A stretch of 64,000 nt of DNA, taken from contig JABTUA010000001.1 of NCBI GenBank assembly GCA_015075635.1, positions 2,542,001 to 2,606,000 on the forward strand. The letters are read 5' to 3'. The notes under the pieces were generated by a model. The model did no database searches. It was given only the letters and a program-made list of their open reading frames with translations, and was not told where the DNA came from. This stretch comes from Polyangiaceae bacterium (GTDB lineage Bacteria > Myxococcota_A > Polyangia > Polyangiales > Polyangiaceae). The translations under genes were made by a program, and so were the position numbers. Of this stretch, positions 53,889 to 62,006 are shown one piece after another. Positions within the stretch are counted from its first letter, which is position 1. Each line of letters starts with the position of its first letter.

Positions 53889-55040
53889 TCACCTCGCGTT
53901 CGCCGCTCGCCGCTGGTTCTTCGCCCACTTGCCGAACCTGGCGTGAAGCGGCTTGCCGATCTTGCCGTACCGGCCTTTACCCCTGATCGCGTTCTGCACA
54001 ACGGACTTGCTCACCTGGAACTTCTTGGCGAGGTTCTCGTACGTGTACTTGCCCGTGGAGTAGAGCTGGCGCGCCTCGTCCACGTTCTCCTCGGGCAATG
54101 ATGCCGAGATCTTGGACGCAGCAATCGGCGGCTCCACTTGGACACGATCGTACGGAGCGCACCCTCGGATTGCCCTGGAGATCAAGTTGATGCTGACGCC
54201 TCGCTCTTTGGCGAACGTCGTCAAGTCCTCGCCGTTTCGATGGCGGCGACGAAAGCCCGCAACTTCGTCATCGGTGAGCAGCCGAGGTGTGGGCCGCGTC
54301 GCTTTGATCCATCCGTTTTCTCGGCGCGGTAGTTGTCGCCCGACCTTGGCGTACGCCCCGAGCCCGCAGATTGCTTTCTCTGCGACGTAGGGAGTGACGT
54401 CAAACCTCTCGGCGAGCTGGGCGTACGTGTACTCGCTGGTCGCGTACAGTTGCCGCGCTTCCTCGACTTGCTCAACGGAGAGGTAGCACTGCTTGTCGTG
54501 GTGGTTCTCGGCCATCCTCGCCCGCGACTCCTTGGAGTGACGCCGGCCGTGGAAGGGGTTGCGCCGGCCCGTTCGCTTGGCGGCCTTCCCGCTAAGGAGC
54601 TTCCGAACGCGATCCGAGTGACGCTTTCCCCAGAAGGGGTTCTTGTTGCCAACGTACTTACCCTTTCGGCGCTCGCTCATTCGACGACGTACAGCAGGGC
54701 TCGCCTTCCAGCCGGGCACGCCATCACCGCCATCGGTCAGGTTGTACCCATGGTCTCGCTCGTTGCTCCGGTACTTCTTGATGTAGTCCTTCTCGGCCTG
54801 CATCCAAGCATCGACTTCGTTGTCGTCGAACGTGTGGATGATGTCGAAGGAGAAGTTGTCGCGGCCATGTTTTCGGATCGCGCGGTGGAAGTACGGCTGG
54901 AACCGCTTGTTGTCCTTCGGGCCTTTCTTCGCGGCCGCGAGGTGCTGATTCCACCTGTGCGTCGGCGGGTCGAACTTCGTCTTCCCGATGTAGCGTTTGC
55001 CGTTGATCTTGTTGGTTGCGGAGTAGATGTAGAGTGCCAT
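53889..55040 (-). CDS. GIY-YIG homing endonuclease with NUMOD3 and HTH repeats
   Basis: The ATG at 55040 gives 383 residues. The GIY-YIG core is LYIYSATNKINGKRYIGKT, with Arg and Glu residues further on (RWNQHL, AEKDYIKKY). Two or three NUMOD3-like DNA-binding repeats follow (GNKNPFWGKRHSDRVRKLLS, RRNPFHGRRHSKESRARM). The C-terminal half carries three helix-turn-helix units (LYATSEYTYAQLAERFDVT, FAKERGVSINLISRAIRG, LYSTGKYTYENLAKKFQVS). This is a free-standing homing-type nuclease. Confidence 0.9.
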   Translation of the reverse strand: MALYIYSATNKINGKRYIGKTKFDPPTHRWNQHLAAAKKGPKDNKRFQPYFHRAIRKHGRDNFSFDIIHTFDDNEVDAWMQAEKDYIKKYRSNERDHGYNLTDGGDGVPGWKASPAVRRRMSERRKGKYVGNKNPFWGKRHSDRVRKLLSGKAAKRTGRRNPFHGRRHSKESRARMAENHHDKQCYLSVEQVEEARQLYATSEYTYAQLAERFDVTPYVAEKAICGLGAYAKVGRQLPRRENGWIKATRPTPRLLTDDEVAGFRRRHRNGEDLTTFAKERGVSINLISRAIRGCAPYDRVQVEPPIAASKISASLPEENVDEARQLYSTGKYTYENLAKKFQVSKSVVQNAIRGKGRYGKIGKPLHARFGKWAKNQRRAANAR

Positions 55041-55112
55041 ACGGGCATGCAGGGAAATGCCCAGCATGGCCACCGCGGACTTTCGGCCTACAACGAGGGG
55101 TCTCAGGGAAGG

Positions 55113-56015
55113 TTACGGCCCGTTCACCATGACGCGCTCGATGAACCACGCCTCGACCTCTGCGAACTCCGACTTCGCCACCATCTCCGCCACCGACGCC
55201 GTCCACAAGTGGGAGTGGCGGGCGAAGTAGATGCCGATGGTCTTCAGCTCCGGCAGCTTCGCACCGGAGCGGCGAGCCGCGCGAGCGAGCAGCAGGTACC
55301 CAACGACCTGGCGGATGTCGGCCTTGTCGATGATGGCGTCCTGCTTGACCTTGATGTCGAGCAGCATGTCGCCGGTGATCACGTCAGCATCGGCTCCGCC
55401 CACTGCCTGCGAGAATTCGCCGAACGTCGGGTTCAGGCAAGTTCGTCGCTTCTTGAAGCTTGCCCAAGGCACGGCATCAAGCATGGTCACGATCTCTTCG
55501 AGGTCGCTGGCCTTTGGCTTCACGAAGAGCTTGTCGTGGCGGCCGGCTCGGTAGATAGCGTCCAGACGAGCGAGACGGAACGCGTGAGCCGCGAGCTTGA
55601 GCTTCGTCGGCGATCGAGGTGATGGGTTTCGGACGTACCTCTTGGTGAACGCCCGTGCATCGCGAATTGCCGCCTCGACTTTGCGAATCGTCGGGCCAAG
55701 CCTTCGAGTGCGCCTGTACGGAAGACCGGCCGCTCGAAGTATGCGAGCGAGCGTAGGCGAGACCCTTGCTCTGCGCTTCAGGTTTGCCAAGCCAGCCTCG
55801 GCGACCCACGACTTCTGCTGGACTCGGCCAATGCGGCGCTCCAGCTCGATCCGAAACGCGTAGTCAAAAGCGGTACCAATCGTGCGCCGAATACCACCGT
55901 CATCATTGCGTGGTTCGACGATGCGGACGACTCGCTGGTTACGCTGATAGTCGGGCAGTATGCGGTTCAGCTCCTGCTTCACGTCGGGAAGATTGACGAA
56001 GTCGAGCAGGCTCAT
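55113..56015 (-). CDS. PD-(D/E)XK-like protein, last gene of a four-gene operon
   Basis: The 300-residue protein has RRTIGTAFDYAFRIELERR and a nuclease-like core GADADVITGDMLLDIKVKQD (D211, D220-x-K222), then QVVGYLLLA (Q236, Y240). This D...DxK...Q..GY arrangement is typical of PD-(D/E)XK enzymes. It starts 5 bp after the DUF4238 gene. Candidate effector of the operon (inference). Confidence 0.75.
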   Translation of the reverse strand: MSLLDFVNLPDVKQELNRILPDYQRNQRVVRIVEPRNDDGGIRRTIGTAFDYAFRIELERRIGRVQQKSWVAEAGLANLKRRARVSPTLARILRAAGLPYRRTRRLGPTIRKVEAAIRDARAFTKRYVRNPSPRSPTKLKLAAHAFRLARLDAIYRAGRHDKLFVKPKASDLEEIVTMLDAVPWASFKKRRTCLNPTFGEFSQAVGGADADVITGDMLLDIKVKQDAIIDKADIRQVVGYLLLARAARRSGAKLPELKTIGIYFARHSHLWTASVAEMVAKSEFAEVEAWFIERVMVNGP

Positions 56016-56020
56016 GGTCG

Positions 56021-56875
56021 TCAGGGACGCGCCGGCAGGCCAGTTATCTCGTGCGCTCGCTCCAGGAGCAGGTGTAGCTCTTGGATGTCCTGCATCATTG
56101 CGACGACCCTCACCCGTTCGGTGTTCATCGTCGCGATCAAATCCTGCTTGCCGACGTGAGCGACGTAGTCGGGCGGGATGATCACTTGGCGAGCACGTTC
56201 AGCACCGATCGACATCTGCGCGACATGGGTGACGCCTTGGGTGGCATTGGCCAGCACCGTGGTCGGCGTGAGCGCCACCAGGACGCTGGGCGTCAGCGGC
56301 ATTCCAATGCACATGCTGAACCGCGTCGGCGCTCGCTCATCAGGGAGCGGCAAGCCGAAGATGCCTGTTGACGGAAAGAAGAGTCGGTCGGGGTCGCCAA
56401 CGGGGATGAGCATGAGCTGGAACCGCTGCACCGAGAGTTGCACCATGTGGTCGAGGGCTGCTTCGCCAAGCTCGAACAGGTCGGCGTTGGACAGGCTAGG
56501 AACGGGCCCGTCGAAGGCTTCCGAAGCTCGCGCGCCCTGGATCAGCACGAGGAGGTACAGAGCGCGATACGCCGCCCAATCATCGATGTTGACCGAGCGC
56601 GTGCCCACCGGCGTGCTCAAGAGCCGTTCGCGCAACCGGGACACGGGAGTCTCGATGTACCTGTTGAAAGCCTTCTCCGCCCCGTCCGTGTTCAGGCCGG
56701 GAAGACAGAACACCTCGCCCGTCCCGCGGTGATGAAGGCGGCCGTTGTCGAAGTCGTAGTATTTGACTTTGCCGCTCTTGAGTCGCCACGGCTGGAGCAA
56801 GAACTCGCTGACGTAGTGATGCTGATCGGAGCCGGCCACGCCACGAGTAGTAGCGCGTCCGCGGGAGTCGGCCAC
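56021..56875 (-). CDS. DUF4238 family protein
   Basis: 284 residues opening with SDQHHYVSEFLLQPW and VKYYDFDNGRLHHRG, the hallmark of DUF4238. It is followed by helical text (YRALYLLVLIQGARASEAF) and a beta-rich C-terminus (RFSMCIGMPLTPSVLVALTP). The HH motif suggests a metal-dependent or nuclease-like activity, which is unproven. The start is 5 bp after the previous gene in the operon. Confidence 0.8.
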   Translation of the reverse strand: MADSRGRATTRGVAGSDQHHYVSEFLLQPWRLKSGKVKYYDFDNGRLHHRGTGEVFCLPGLNTDGAEKAFNRYIETPVSRLRERLLSTPVGTRSVNIDDWAAYRALYLLVLIQGARASEAFDGPVPSLSNADLFELGEAALDHMVQLSVQRFQLMLIPVGDPDRLFFPSTGIFGLPLPDERAPTRFSMCIGMPLTPSVLVALTPTTVLANATQGVTHVAQMSIGAERARQVIIPPDYVAHVGKQDLIATMNTERVRVVAMMQDIQELHLLLERAHEITGLPARP

Positions 56876-56880
56876 GTCGC

Positions 56881-57390
56881 TTAGGGCCCGGCCTGCTCAT
56901 GAGTCGCATCGAGCATCTGTCCCTTCGCAGCCTGATAGCAGTCGTCGGCAAGCGCCAGCGCCGCCCGAAGCGCCAGTGCCGGATTCTCGGTCCCTACTTC
57001 CCGGAGAGCGCCCAGCAAGAATTCAATCCGGCCTTCCACTGTGAGCATGGAGAGAAAATCTCTGACGAACGCCGCACTCTCGGAGGGCAAGTTCGCAGAG
57101 ACCTTGAGGATACTCGCCTTGTCGGTGAATCTCTCGGGCAGGTGGGTGGGCGACTCAAAGCGCATTCCGCCGCACATGCTGCGCAACGCGACTACGACAG
57201 TGCCGGTGGAGGTGGACTCGATCGACGCCGAGTACACGGGCTCCTCGACGTTGCGTTCGGCAAGGATTGCGACGATTTCCTTCCCGAGCGCCAAAGGGTC
57301 GAACGGCACGCCCGACTTTGGGACAGTAACAGTGACGGCCCGAACGTGGGTTCTTTTGGATCGGTTATCTTGGGAGTTATTCTTGCTCAT
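56881..57390 (-). CDS. Unknown protein in four-gene operon
   Basis: The ATG at 57390 follows an AGGAAG SD. The 169-residue protein has beta strands (VRAVTVTVPKSGVPFDPLAL, EEPVYSASIESTSTGTVVVAL) and a helical C-terminus (EFLLGALREVG, RAALALADDCYQAA). No recognisable motif. It lies between the transglutaminase-like gene and DUF4238. Confidence 0.6.
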   Translation of the reverse strand: MSKNNSQDNRSKRTHVRAVTVTVPKSGVPFDPLALGKEIVAILAERNVEEPVYSASIESTSTGTVVVALRSMCGGMRFESPTHLPERFTDKASILKVSANLPSESAAFVRDFLSMLTVEGRIEFLLGALREVGTENPALALRAALALADDCYQAAKGQMLDATHEQAGP

Positions 57391-57454
57391 GATGTCTTCT
57401 TCCTGGGCCGCTTGGTTTTCTCGGCCTCGTTGAAGAAAGGCGCTTGGCTTCGGG

Positions 57455-57488
57455 CTCTCGACGAATCGTTTTCGGCTTCGAATTGGTC
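57455..57488 (-). repeat. Copy B of 34-bp direct repeat (partner at 58174-58207)
   Basis: On the minus strand it reads GACCAATTCGAAGC.. AAAACGAT..GTCGAGAG and begins inside the stop codon of the transglutaminase-like gene. It matches the copy upstream of that gene at 29 of 34 positions. The copy precedes the next gene by ~65 bp, so it may carry a promoter. Confidence 0.6.
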
Positions 57489-58134
57489 AAGGCTGATCGT
57501 CCGCGAAGACAAGCAGCACAGGTGCATCCGGATCTCGGTTCGACTGAACGCGCGAGAGATGCTCTTCGAATTGCCTGTCGCCGGGCCGGAACACGTAGAG
57601 GAGCGTCGTCTCTCCGTGCTTGTATCGGAGCTTCGTCGGATTCTCGTCCTCACAGTGAAGCACCAAGGGCTCAGGGAAGGTCGGGTCGAACTGGCTCGCG
57701 GTGAGATCCACGTAGTAGTGCTGACCCACGCGAAGCAGCATGTGGGCGTTGAGCTGATCGGGACGGTCTGGCGGCCCATCCACGGAAATGTGGTTTGCAG
57801 CCAGATACGAATCGGGGCCCAAGAACTTCGGCAGGCAGCGCGCGAAGTCGTAGCAGTGCACGTATGCGACGACCTTGGCTCCATTCACGGACGCGAAAAT
57901 CTGCTGACCGAGTTCACTTGCAGCGGCGCAGTGTCGATTGCCATACCCGACGGAGCGAAGAAACTTGAACGCGAATGCGGCGCGTCTTCTGATTCCTTCC
58001 GACTCGGCGGTAACCGGAAACTGGTCTTGCGCGATTGAGCTGCCCCGCGCGTGCTTGGCCAGGTGCTCGCTCATCTTCTTTCGCAGATTCTTCTGCACCT
58101 TCTTCTCTGCTGCTCGTAGTTGTCTTGGGGTCAT
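57487..58134 (-). CDS. Transglutaminase/papain-fold-like protein
   Basis: The ATG at 58134 follows CCAAGGAGGCAAACG, a strong SD. The 215-residue protein has GNRHCAAASELG (C69), LNAHMLLRVGQHYYVDLTASQFD (H131, D143). The Cys/His/Asp order and spacing match small transglutaminase-like cysteine proteases or amidases. The gene is bracketed by two 34-bp imperfect direct repeats. It is the first gene of an operon that ends at 55113. Confidence 0.7.
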   Translation of the reverse strand: MTPRQLRAAEKKVQKNLRKKMSEHLAKHARGSSIAQDQFPVTAESEGIRRRAAFAFKFLRSVGYGNRHCAAASELGQQIFASVNGAKVVAYVHCYDFARCLPKFLGPDSYLAANHISVDGPPDRPDQLNAHMLLRVGQHYYVDLTASQFDPTFPEPLVLHCEDENPTKLRYKHGETTLLYVFRPGDRQFEEHLSRVQSNRDPDAPVLLVFADDQP

Positions 58135-58173
58135 CGTTTGCCTCCTTGGAATTCGGAGGCAGTTCGCCGAGGA

Positions 58174-58207
58174 CTCTCGACAGATCGTTTTGCGCTTCTA
58201 ATTGGTC
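58174..58207 (-). repeat. Copy A of 34-bp direct repeat (partner at 57455-57488)
   Basis: On the minus strand it reads GACCAATTAGAAGC.. AAAACGAT..GTCGAGAG and lies ~40 bp upstream of the transglutaminase-like start. The two copies thus bracket that single gene. It could be a duplicated promoter/operator or the scar of a cassette insertion. Confidence 0.6.
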
Positions 58208-58301
58208 GTCGTTTTGGGTTGCCCATGCGTCGCGCGACAATTCGACGAAATCGCAAGATGTTCCGGTTTCAAAGCGAACAGAAAACCGAACGAAAACCCT
58301 T

Positions 58302-59366
58302 TCACGCGGCGGTCGGCACGTCGCCCGTTGCCGCGGCGTCCTCCGGCAAGCTGTAGAGCTTCGTGCGACCCTGCTTCTGCTCGACGATCTTGCCGCCCTT
58401 CACCAGCTCGTCGATGGCCTGACGAGTGGTCTCAGCCTTCCGTCCCGCATTCTCGACCAGCTCGGTCTTGGCGACTGGAATGGGGGAGGAGCGGAGCACG
58501 TCCAGAATGATCTCGGCGGTGCCCTTCTCCTCGACGACGCTCTGCTGAGCCACCGGCACGAACCGAACGCCCTCGTAGCCCACCCCGTCGCCCAAGTAGC
58601 GGCCGGCGTTTTCCATGCGATAGGAGAGGGGCTTCATCCGCTGCGAAGCTCGGCTCTTGTCTTGGTGCAGCGTCAGGATCTCGTTCTTGTTGCGGGAGAT
58701 GCGATAGACGCAGTCGGCCACATCAGCGAATGCGATCGAACCGCGCATGGCGAACTCCCCATCGCCGCCGCCGTTCCTTCCAGGCTTGCGATGATGGTGG
58801 ATAAGGATGATGGCGCAGCCGGTTCGAGCGCTGATGCCGCCGAGCTTGATCAAGATGTCGGCGCTCTCGCTCGCGTTCTCGTCGCCTGTGTAGAAACGGC
58901 GCAGGCAGTCGATAATGCAGAGCTGTCGGCCGTCCATCAGCTCAGCCACGCGCTCAAGGTCTTTGGGGTGTCCGAGGTCGGGAATGCTGTCGTCGCCGAA
59001 GTAGGAAAGGGCGCGGAATTGACCTGGCTCGGGCAGAAGCTCGGGCGCGCCAGAAATGACCTTGCGGCAGTAGTTGTCTCGGTACTTCTTGAGCCCAAGC
59101 TCGCCGTCGATCCAGAGTACCTTCGACTTCTTGGTCTGGAGCTGGCCGAGGATGGGCAGGCCGGTCGCGACGCAGAGCCCGACGTGCGTGAGCAGCAGGG
59201 ACTTGCCTCGGTTCGTGAGCGCCGAGAGCAGCGTCACTGGGCCGGGCTCGATGGCCATGCCGGGGATGGTGTAGGCCGGGGGCTCGGGCGGGGTCTGCAT
59301 GATGGAAGCGGCATCGAAGTCTTGCGGCGGGAAGTAGAAATCGTCTCGATCAACGATCAAGCGCAT
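58302..59366 (-). CDS. RepA/AAA_25-type ATPase with C-terminal winged helix
   Basis: 354 residues, start ATG 59366. A RecA-type ATPase core with ALTNRGKSLLL as P-loop (G54, K55, S56; the first Gly of GxxxxGK is replaced by Ala49) and LCIIDCLRRF as Walker B. Further motifs are VLWIDGE, IILIHHHRKPGRNG and RGSIAFADVADCVYRI, typical of RepA-like helicases/DnaB-related loaders of plasmids and elements. The C-terminus (LRSSPIPVAKTELVENAG, RKAETTRQAIDELV) is a winged helix. It probably acts in element replication. Confidence 0.85.
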   Translation of the reverse strand: MRLIVDRDDFYFPPQDFDAASIMQTPPEPPAYTIPGMAIEPGPVTLLSALTNRGKSLLLTHVGLCVATGLPILGQLQTKKSKVLWIDGELGLKKYRDNYCRKVISGAPELLPEPGQFRALSYFGDDSIPDLGHPKDLERVAELMDGRQLCIIDCLRRFYTGDENASESADILIKLGGISARTGCAIILIHHHRKPGRNGGGDGEFAMRGSIAFADVADCVYRISRNKNEILTLHQDKSRASQRMKPLSYRMENAGRYLGDGVGYEGVRFVPVAQQSVVEEKGTAEIILDVLRSSPIPVAKTELVENAGRKAETTRQAIDELVKGGKIVEQKQGRTKLYSLPEDAAATGDVPTAA

Positions 59367-59623
59367 GGGGATTCTCTTGGTGTTTGCGGTTTGGGCTCGA
59401 CCCCATGTGGCAAAACCGCTCCCGCCCCGGCTTGCACCGAGACGGGAACACCACGAAGAATCTCGCTTGATCTGATGCAGCGAATTGCCCAGGAGTTCTC
59501 GACAAGCTTCTGCGCTGCCAAAAGGCGGGCGGTGCTAATACGGGATGCTTTTTCGGCGCATGTCACCGGCGCATTGAAAGTCCAGCTGGAGTTATCCCGG
59601 CCGGAGAAACTGCCCGGCGGCCA

Positions 59624-59670
59624 ATCGTCCCGCTCATCGTCCCCTGTAGAGTTGGACGATGGGACGATGA
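59624..59670. repeat. Inverted and direct ATCGTCCC/GGGACGAT repeats upstream of RepA-like gene
   Basis: TCATCGTCCC (59634-59643) pairs with GGGACGATGA (59661-59670), and an outer pair AATCGTCCC (59623-59631) and GGACGAT (59654-59660) is also present, giving four copies of an 8-mer around a 17-bp centre. It lies about 260-305 bp upstream of the RepA-like start. It is a plausible iteron or Rep autoregulation site. Confidence 0.55.
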
Positions 59671-59681
59671 CGAAAAACCGG

Positions 59682-60065
59682 TCAGAAACTGATCCCCCCT
59701 ACGGACGGGGGAGAGCTTCGCTCTCTCCCTCTCGCCCGCCCTGACGGTCGGTCTCGCCGTGCCCCCCATGGCTCCGCAGACGGAGCCATATTGTGAAAAG
59801 AGCCGGCAAGGTTCTCTCCCTCTTTTTTCAATCCCACCCCCTTATCCACTCTGGGGCATGAACAACGAGCGCGCGGGCCGAGGACAGGGACGACAGCGAG
59901 CACCACCGCGAGTACCAGCGCGAGCGTCAGCGCGATCACCAGCGCCACCGCCAACATCACAGCGCTGACCTCGGCGGCCAGCAGCTCCAACCGCATCGCC
60001 AGATCCACGAGCTGTCGCGCACTTGCGCTGCCACTGCGGGCAATATCCCCTTCGCGCGAGCACAC
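59682..60065 (-). CDS. Possible small membrane protein
   Basis: A 127-residue frame with a hydrophobic stretch (VSAVMLAVALVIALTLALVL) flanked by charged residues. The region may be coding for a small one- or two-helix membrane protein, but the codon bias is not distinctive and there is no SD. It overlaps a hairpin at 59768-59789 (ATGGCTCCG-caga-CGGAGCCAT). Low confidence. The rest of 59367-60351 holds no other gene I can support. Confidence 0.3.
   Translation of the reverse strand: MCSREGDIARSGSASARQLVDLAMRLELLAAEVSAVMLAVALVIALTLALVLAVVLAVVPVLGPRARCSCPRVDKGVGLKKEGENLAGSFHNMAPSAEPWGARRDRPSGRARGRERSSPPSVGGISF
59768..59789. other. Strong hairpin (ATGGCTCCG / CGGAGCCAT)
   Basis: A 9-bp perfect stem with loop CAGA. 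There is no T-tract on either side, so it is not a typical terminator. It may be a regulatory or single-strand-origin-type hairpin of the RepA module. Confidence 0.45.
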
Positions 60066-60351
60066 ATACCCGCCGCAACCCCTTGGCCTTCCATCACTTT
60101 CCGGACGGACGCGATATGAGCGCGTTTGCCTCCGGGATGGGCTCCGGGTCGTCCTGGGTAATCCGGCGATATCAGCGTGTCACTGGTGAGGCCGGCGATC
60201 TCGGCCGGCCCCACCACCAGCCGCAACGACCACATCGAAGCGGCAACTTCGAATTGCTCCGGTTTCGAATGCCGTTCGACTTTCCGGTGTTCGTGCAGAG
60301 CGCAGAAAAAGATCGTCGAGGGGAAAGCCCCACGCGGCCCTTCAACTCGGC

Positions 60352-60627
60352 GTGCACATCGAGACCTTCGTAATCGTAACTGGCCTCGCCGATGACCAAG
60401 ACCTCGTCCGCGAAACTCTCACGGCCAGCGCCAAGCGCCTGCTGGGCCCCGCCGCTGCGGTGATGCAGCCCATCCAGCCGCCGGCCATCGGCTTCGCGCT
60501 GGTGGTGGCCACGCCCGAGCCGGTGACCGCCGCCGACCTGGAGAAGCTCCGCCACGCCCTCGAACTCGAACTTCAGCGCCGCGAGGTCATGCACTCCGAG
60601 CTTGCCGTGGAGCTGCTCGCCGAATAA
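60352..60627 (+). CDS. Small hypothetical protein
   Basis: A 91-residue protein starting at GTG: MHIETFVIVTGLADDQDLVR, then an Ala/Leu/Pro middle (IQPPAIGFALVVATPEPV) and an amphipathic helix (EKLRHALELELQRREVM). No family. Same strand as the 63-residue gene that follows. Confidence 0.55.
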   Translation: MHIETFVIVTGLADDQDLVRETLTASAKRLLGPAAAVMQPIQPPAIGFALVVATPEPVTAADLEKLRHALELELQRREVMHSELAVELLAE

Positions 60628-60681
60628 CTCGCTGCCCAAAGAAGCAACCGGTCCCCGGAGTCGGAGCACCTGGAGGAACGC

Positions 60682-60873
60682 ATGCCCGCCATCACGATGA
60701 TTATCTGGCTCGGTACGACTCCCGCCCAGGTGCAGGCCGTCCAAGCAGGACAGGCCACGCCGGCCATCAAGTACGACATGATCAGGGTCGAGCAGCAGCG
60801 CGCCGTCACGGCCGAGCGCACCAGCGAGCCGAGAGCCAAGGCGCGGGCCGAGCTTCCGTCCAGCATGCGTTAA
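60682..60873 (+). CDS. Small 63-residue protein
   Basis: CTGGAGGAACGC is a strong SD before ATG 60682. The product is MPAITMIIWLGTTPAQVQ, then AGQATPAIKYDMIRVEQQR and a basic tail. Too small to classify. Followed at once by a 20-bp palindrome. Confidence 0.55.
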   Translation: MPAITMIIWLGTTPAQVQAVQAGQATPAIKYDMIRVEQQRAVTAERTSEPRAKARAELPSSMR

Positions 60874-60876
60874 CGG

Positions 60877-60896
60877 ACGTGTAACGCGTTACACGT
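60877..60896. promoter_or_regulatory. 20-bp perfect palindrome
   Basis: ACGTGTAACGCGTTACACGT is a perfect 20-bp inverted repeat placed in the gap between the 63-residue gene's stop (60871-60873) and the lipoprotein at 60940. Such palindromes are usual for dimeric repressor operators. No T-tract follows, so a terminator is unlikely. Confidence 0.55.
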
Positions 60897-60939
60897 GCTG
60901 GGTTGCGCCGGTCGCTCCCGTCCCTCAAGCTCCAACGAA

Positions 60940-61359
60940 GTGACTCGCTCCCGCGCGGCCTGGGCCTTCTTGGCGATCGTCAGCGCATGCGGCAACACGA
61001 ACGAGGCCGGAACCCCATCGGACGCCGGCAAGGACTCGGGCGGCGGTGGCAGCTCCGGCACCGGCAGCTATCCGGGGTTCGGCGGTTCGACCTGCAACAT
61101 TGCCCCCTGTCCCGCCTCGCCACCACCGGACGGCTTTGGCTGCACCGGATACCGGACGTGCGAGTGGGAGATGAGCTGCGGCAAGGTCACCTGCGACTGC
61201 CACTCGTTCGAATGCGGGATGCCCGATGGCTGGATGTGCTCCGTGCCGGCGGCATGCGCCGATGCGAGCGCGAACGATGCCGGCGATGGCGCTCCCGCGG
61301 ATTCGAGCGGCGATGTTGCGGACGTCGTGTCCGACGTTTCAGACGCTGCTTCCGATTGA
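60940..61359 (+). CDS. Cys-rich lipoprotein
   Basis: GTG 60940 begins a signal peptide (WAFLAIVSAC lipobox). The 139-residue protein has a Ser/Gly linker, then CNIAPCPASPPPDGFGCTGYRTCEW, CGKVTCDCHSFECGM, and an acidic Asp/Ser/Ala tail. About eight cysteines in the mature part. The palindrome at 60877-60896 is 43 bp upstream. Confidence 0.7.
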   Translation: MTRSRAAWAFLAIVSACGNTNEAGTPSDAGKDSGGGGSSGTGSYPGFGGSTCNIAPCPASPPPDGFGCTGYRTCEWEMSCGKVTCDCHSFECGMPDGWMCSVPAACADASANDAGDGAPADSSGDVADVVSDVSDAASD

Positions 61360-61386
61360 GGCCCGCCAGCCTTTCACGAGACGGCG

Positions 61387-61701
61387 TCAAAGCTCTCGAA
61401 CCTCGTGCTCGGCAGACGCTGGCTCGATTGCCGCAGCCTTCACGATGAAGCTTCGGAGCGCGTCCAAGTCCGGCTGGCCAACAGGAACAAGCCGGTAGCG
61501 CCCGCTTCCGACGACCTTGATGGGGCCGGCGATCTCTACCTCGCTGTTCGGTTGCAGCCACTCGACCACGTACCGCTGGCCGCGCTCATCGAACACCTCG
61601 CGCAGCACTTCTTCGGCGTCCAGTGCTTCGACGTCCATGACAACAGCCTCAAGGGACCCGTAGACACGAAGCACAGTGTCGTCCTGAAGGGTGAGAATCA
61701 T
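61387..61701 (-). CDS. Hypothetical protein
   Basis: 104 residues, beta-rich (MILTLQDDTVLRVYGSLEAVV, VEIAGPIKVVGSGRYRLVPV). It overlaps the upstream gene by an ATGA. No recognisable family. Confidence 0.6.
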   Translation of the reverse strand: MILTLQDDTVLRVYGSLEAVVMDVEALDAEEVLREVFDERGQRYVVEWLQPNSEVEIAGPIKVVGSGRYRLVPVGQPDLDALRSFIVKAAAIEPASAEHEVREL

Positions 61702-61994
61702 CGTCGTTCCCGGCCCAAGCGAAGCCTCTGGTCGTCCTCCGATTGCCCGCGCGCCTTCTCGCTCGCCTTGAACGCATCCTCCACGACGGCCTTCACGCGC
61801 CGGTAGAGCTTTCGGTCGGCGGTCGATGGATTTAACCCCTCGGCCAAGAACACCTGGACGGTGAACTCGTCCGCGTCGGCAGGCGGCTCCTTAGCGAGAC
61901 GCTCTTGAGCCTCCGGCGACAAGCAGAAGCCGAACTGTACGCAGATGTTGACCGCGAGAGATTGGACTTCTTCGAGGGAGAGCATCGAGGTCAC
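61698..61994 (-). CDS. Hypothetical protein
   Basis: 98 residues, LSLEEVQSLAVNICVQFGFC, then an amphipathic helical C-terminus ending in a basic cluster (RLRLGRERR). Coupled to the previous gene by an ATGA overlap. Function unknown. Confidence 0.6.
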   Translation of the reverse strand: MTSMLSLEEVQSLAVNICVQFGFCLSPEAQERLAKEPPADADEFTVQVFLAEGLNPSTADRKLYRRVKAVVEDAFKASEKARGQSEDDQRLRLGRERR

Positions 61995-62006
61995 TCCAGC
62001 CGCCGC

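Noticed and set aside
58035-59744. 569-residue + frame
   Set aside because: Antisense of the RepA-like ATPase gene.
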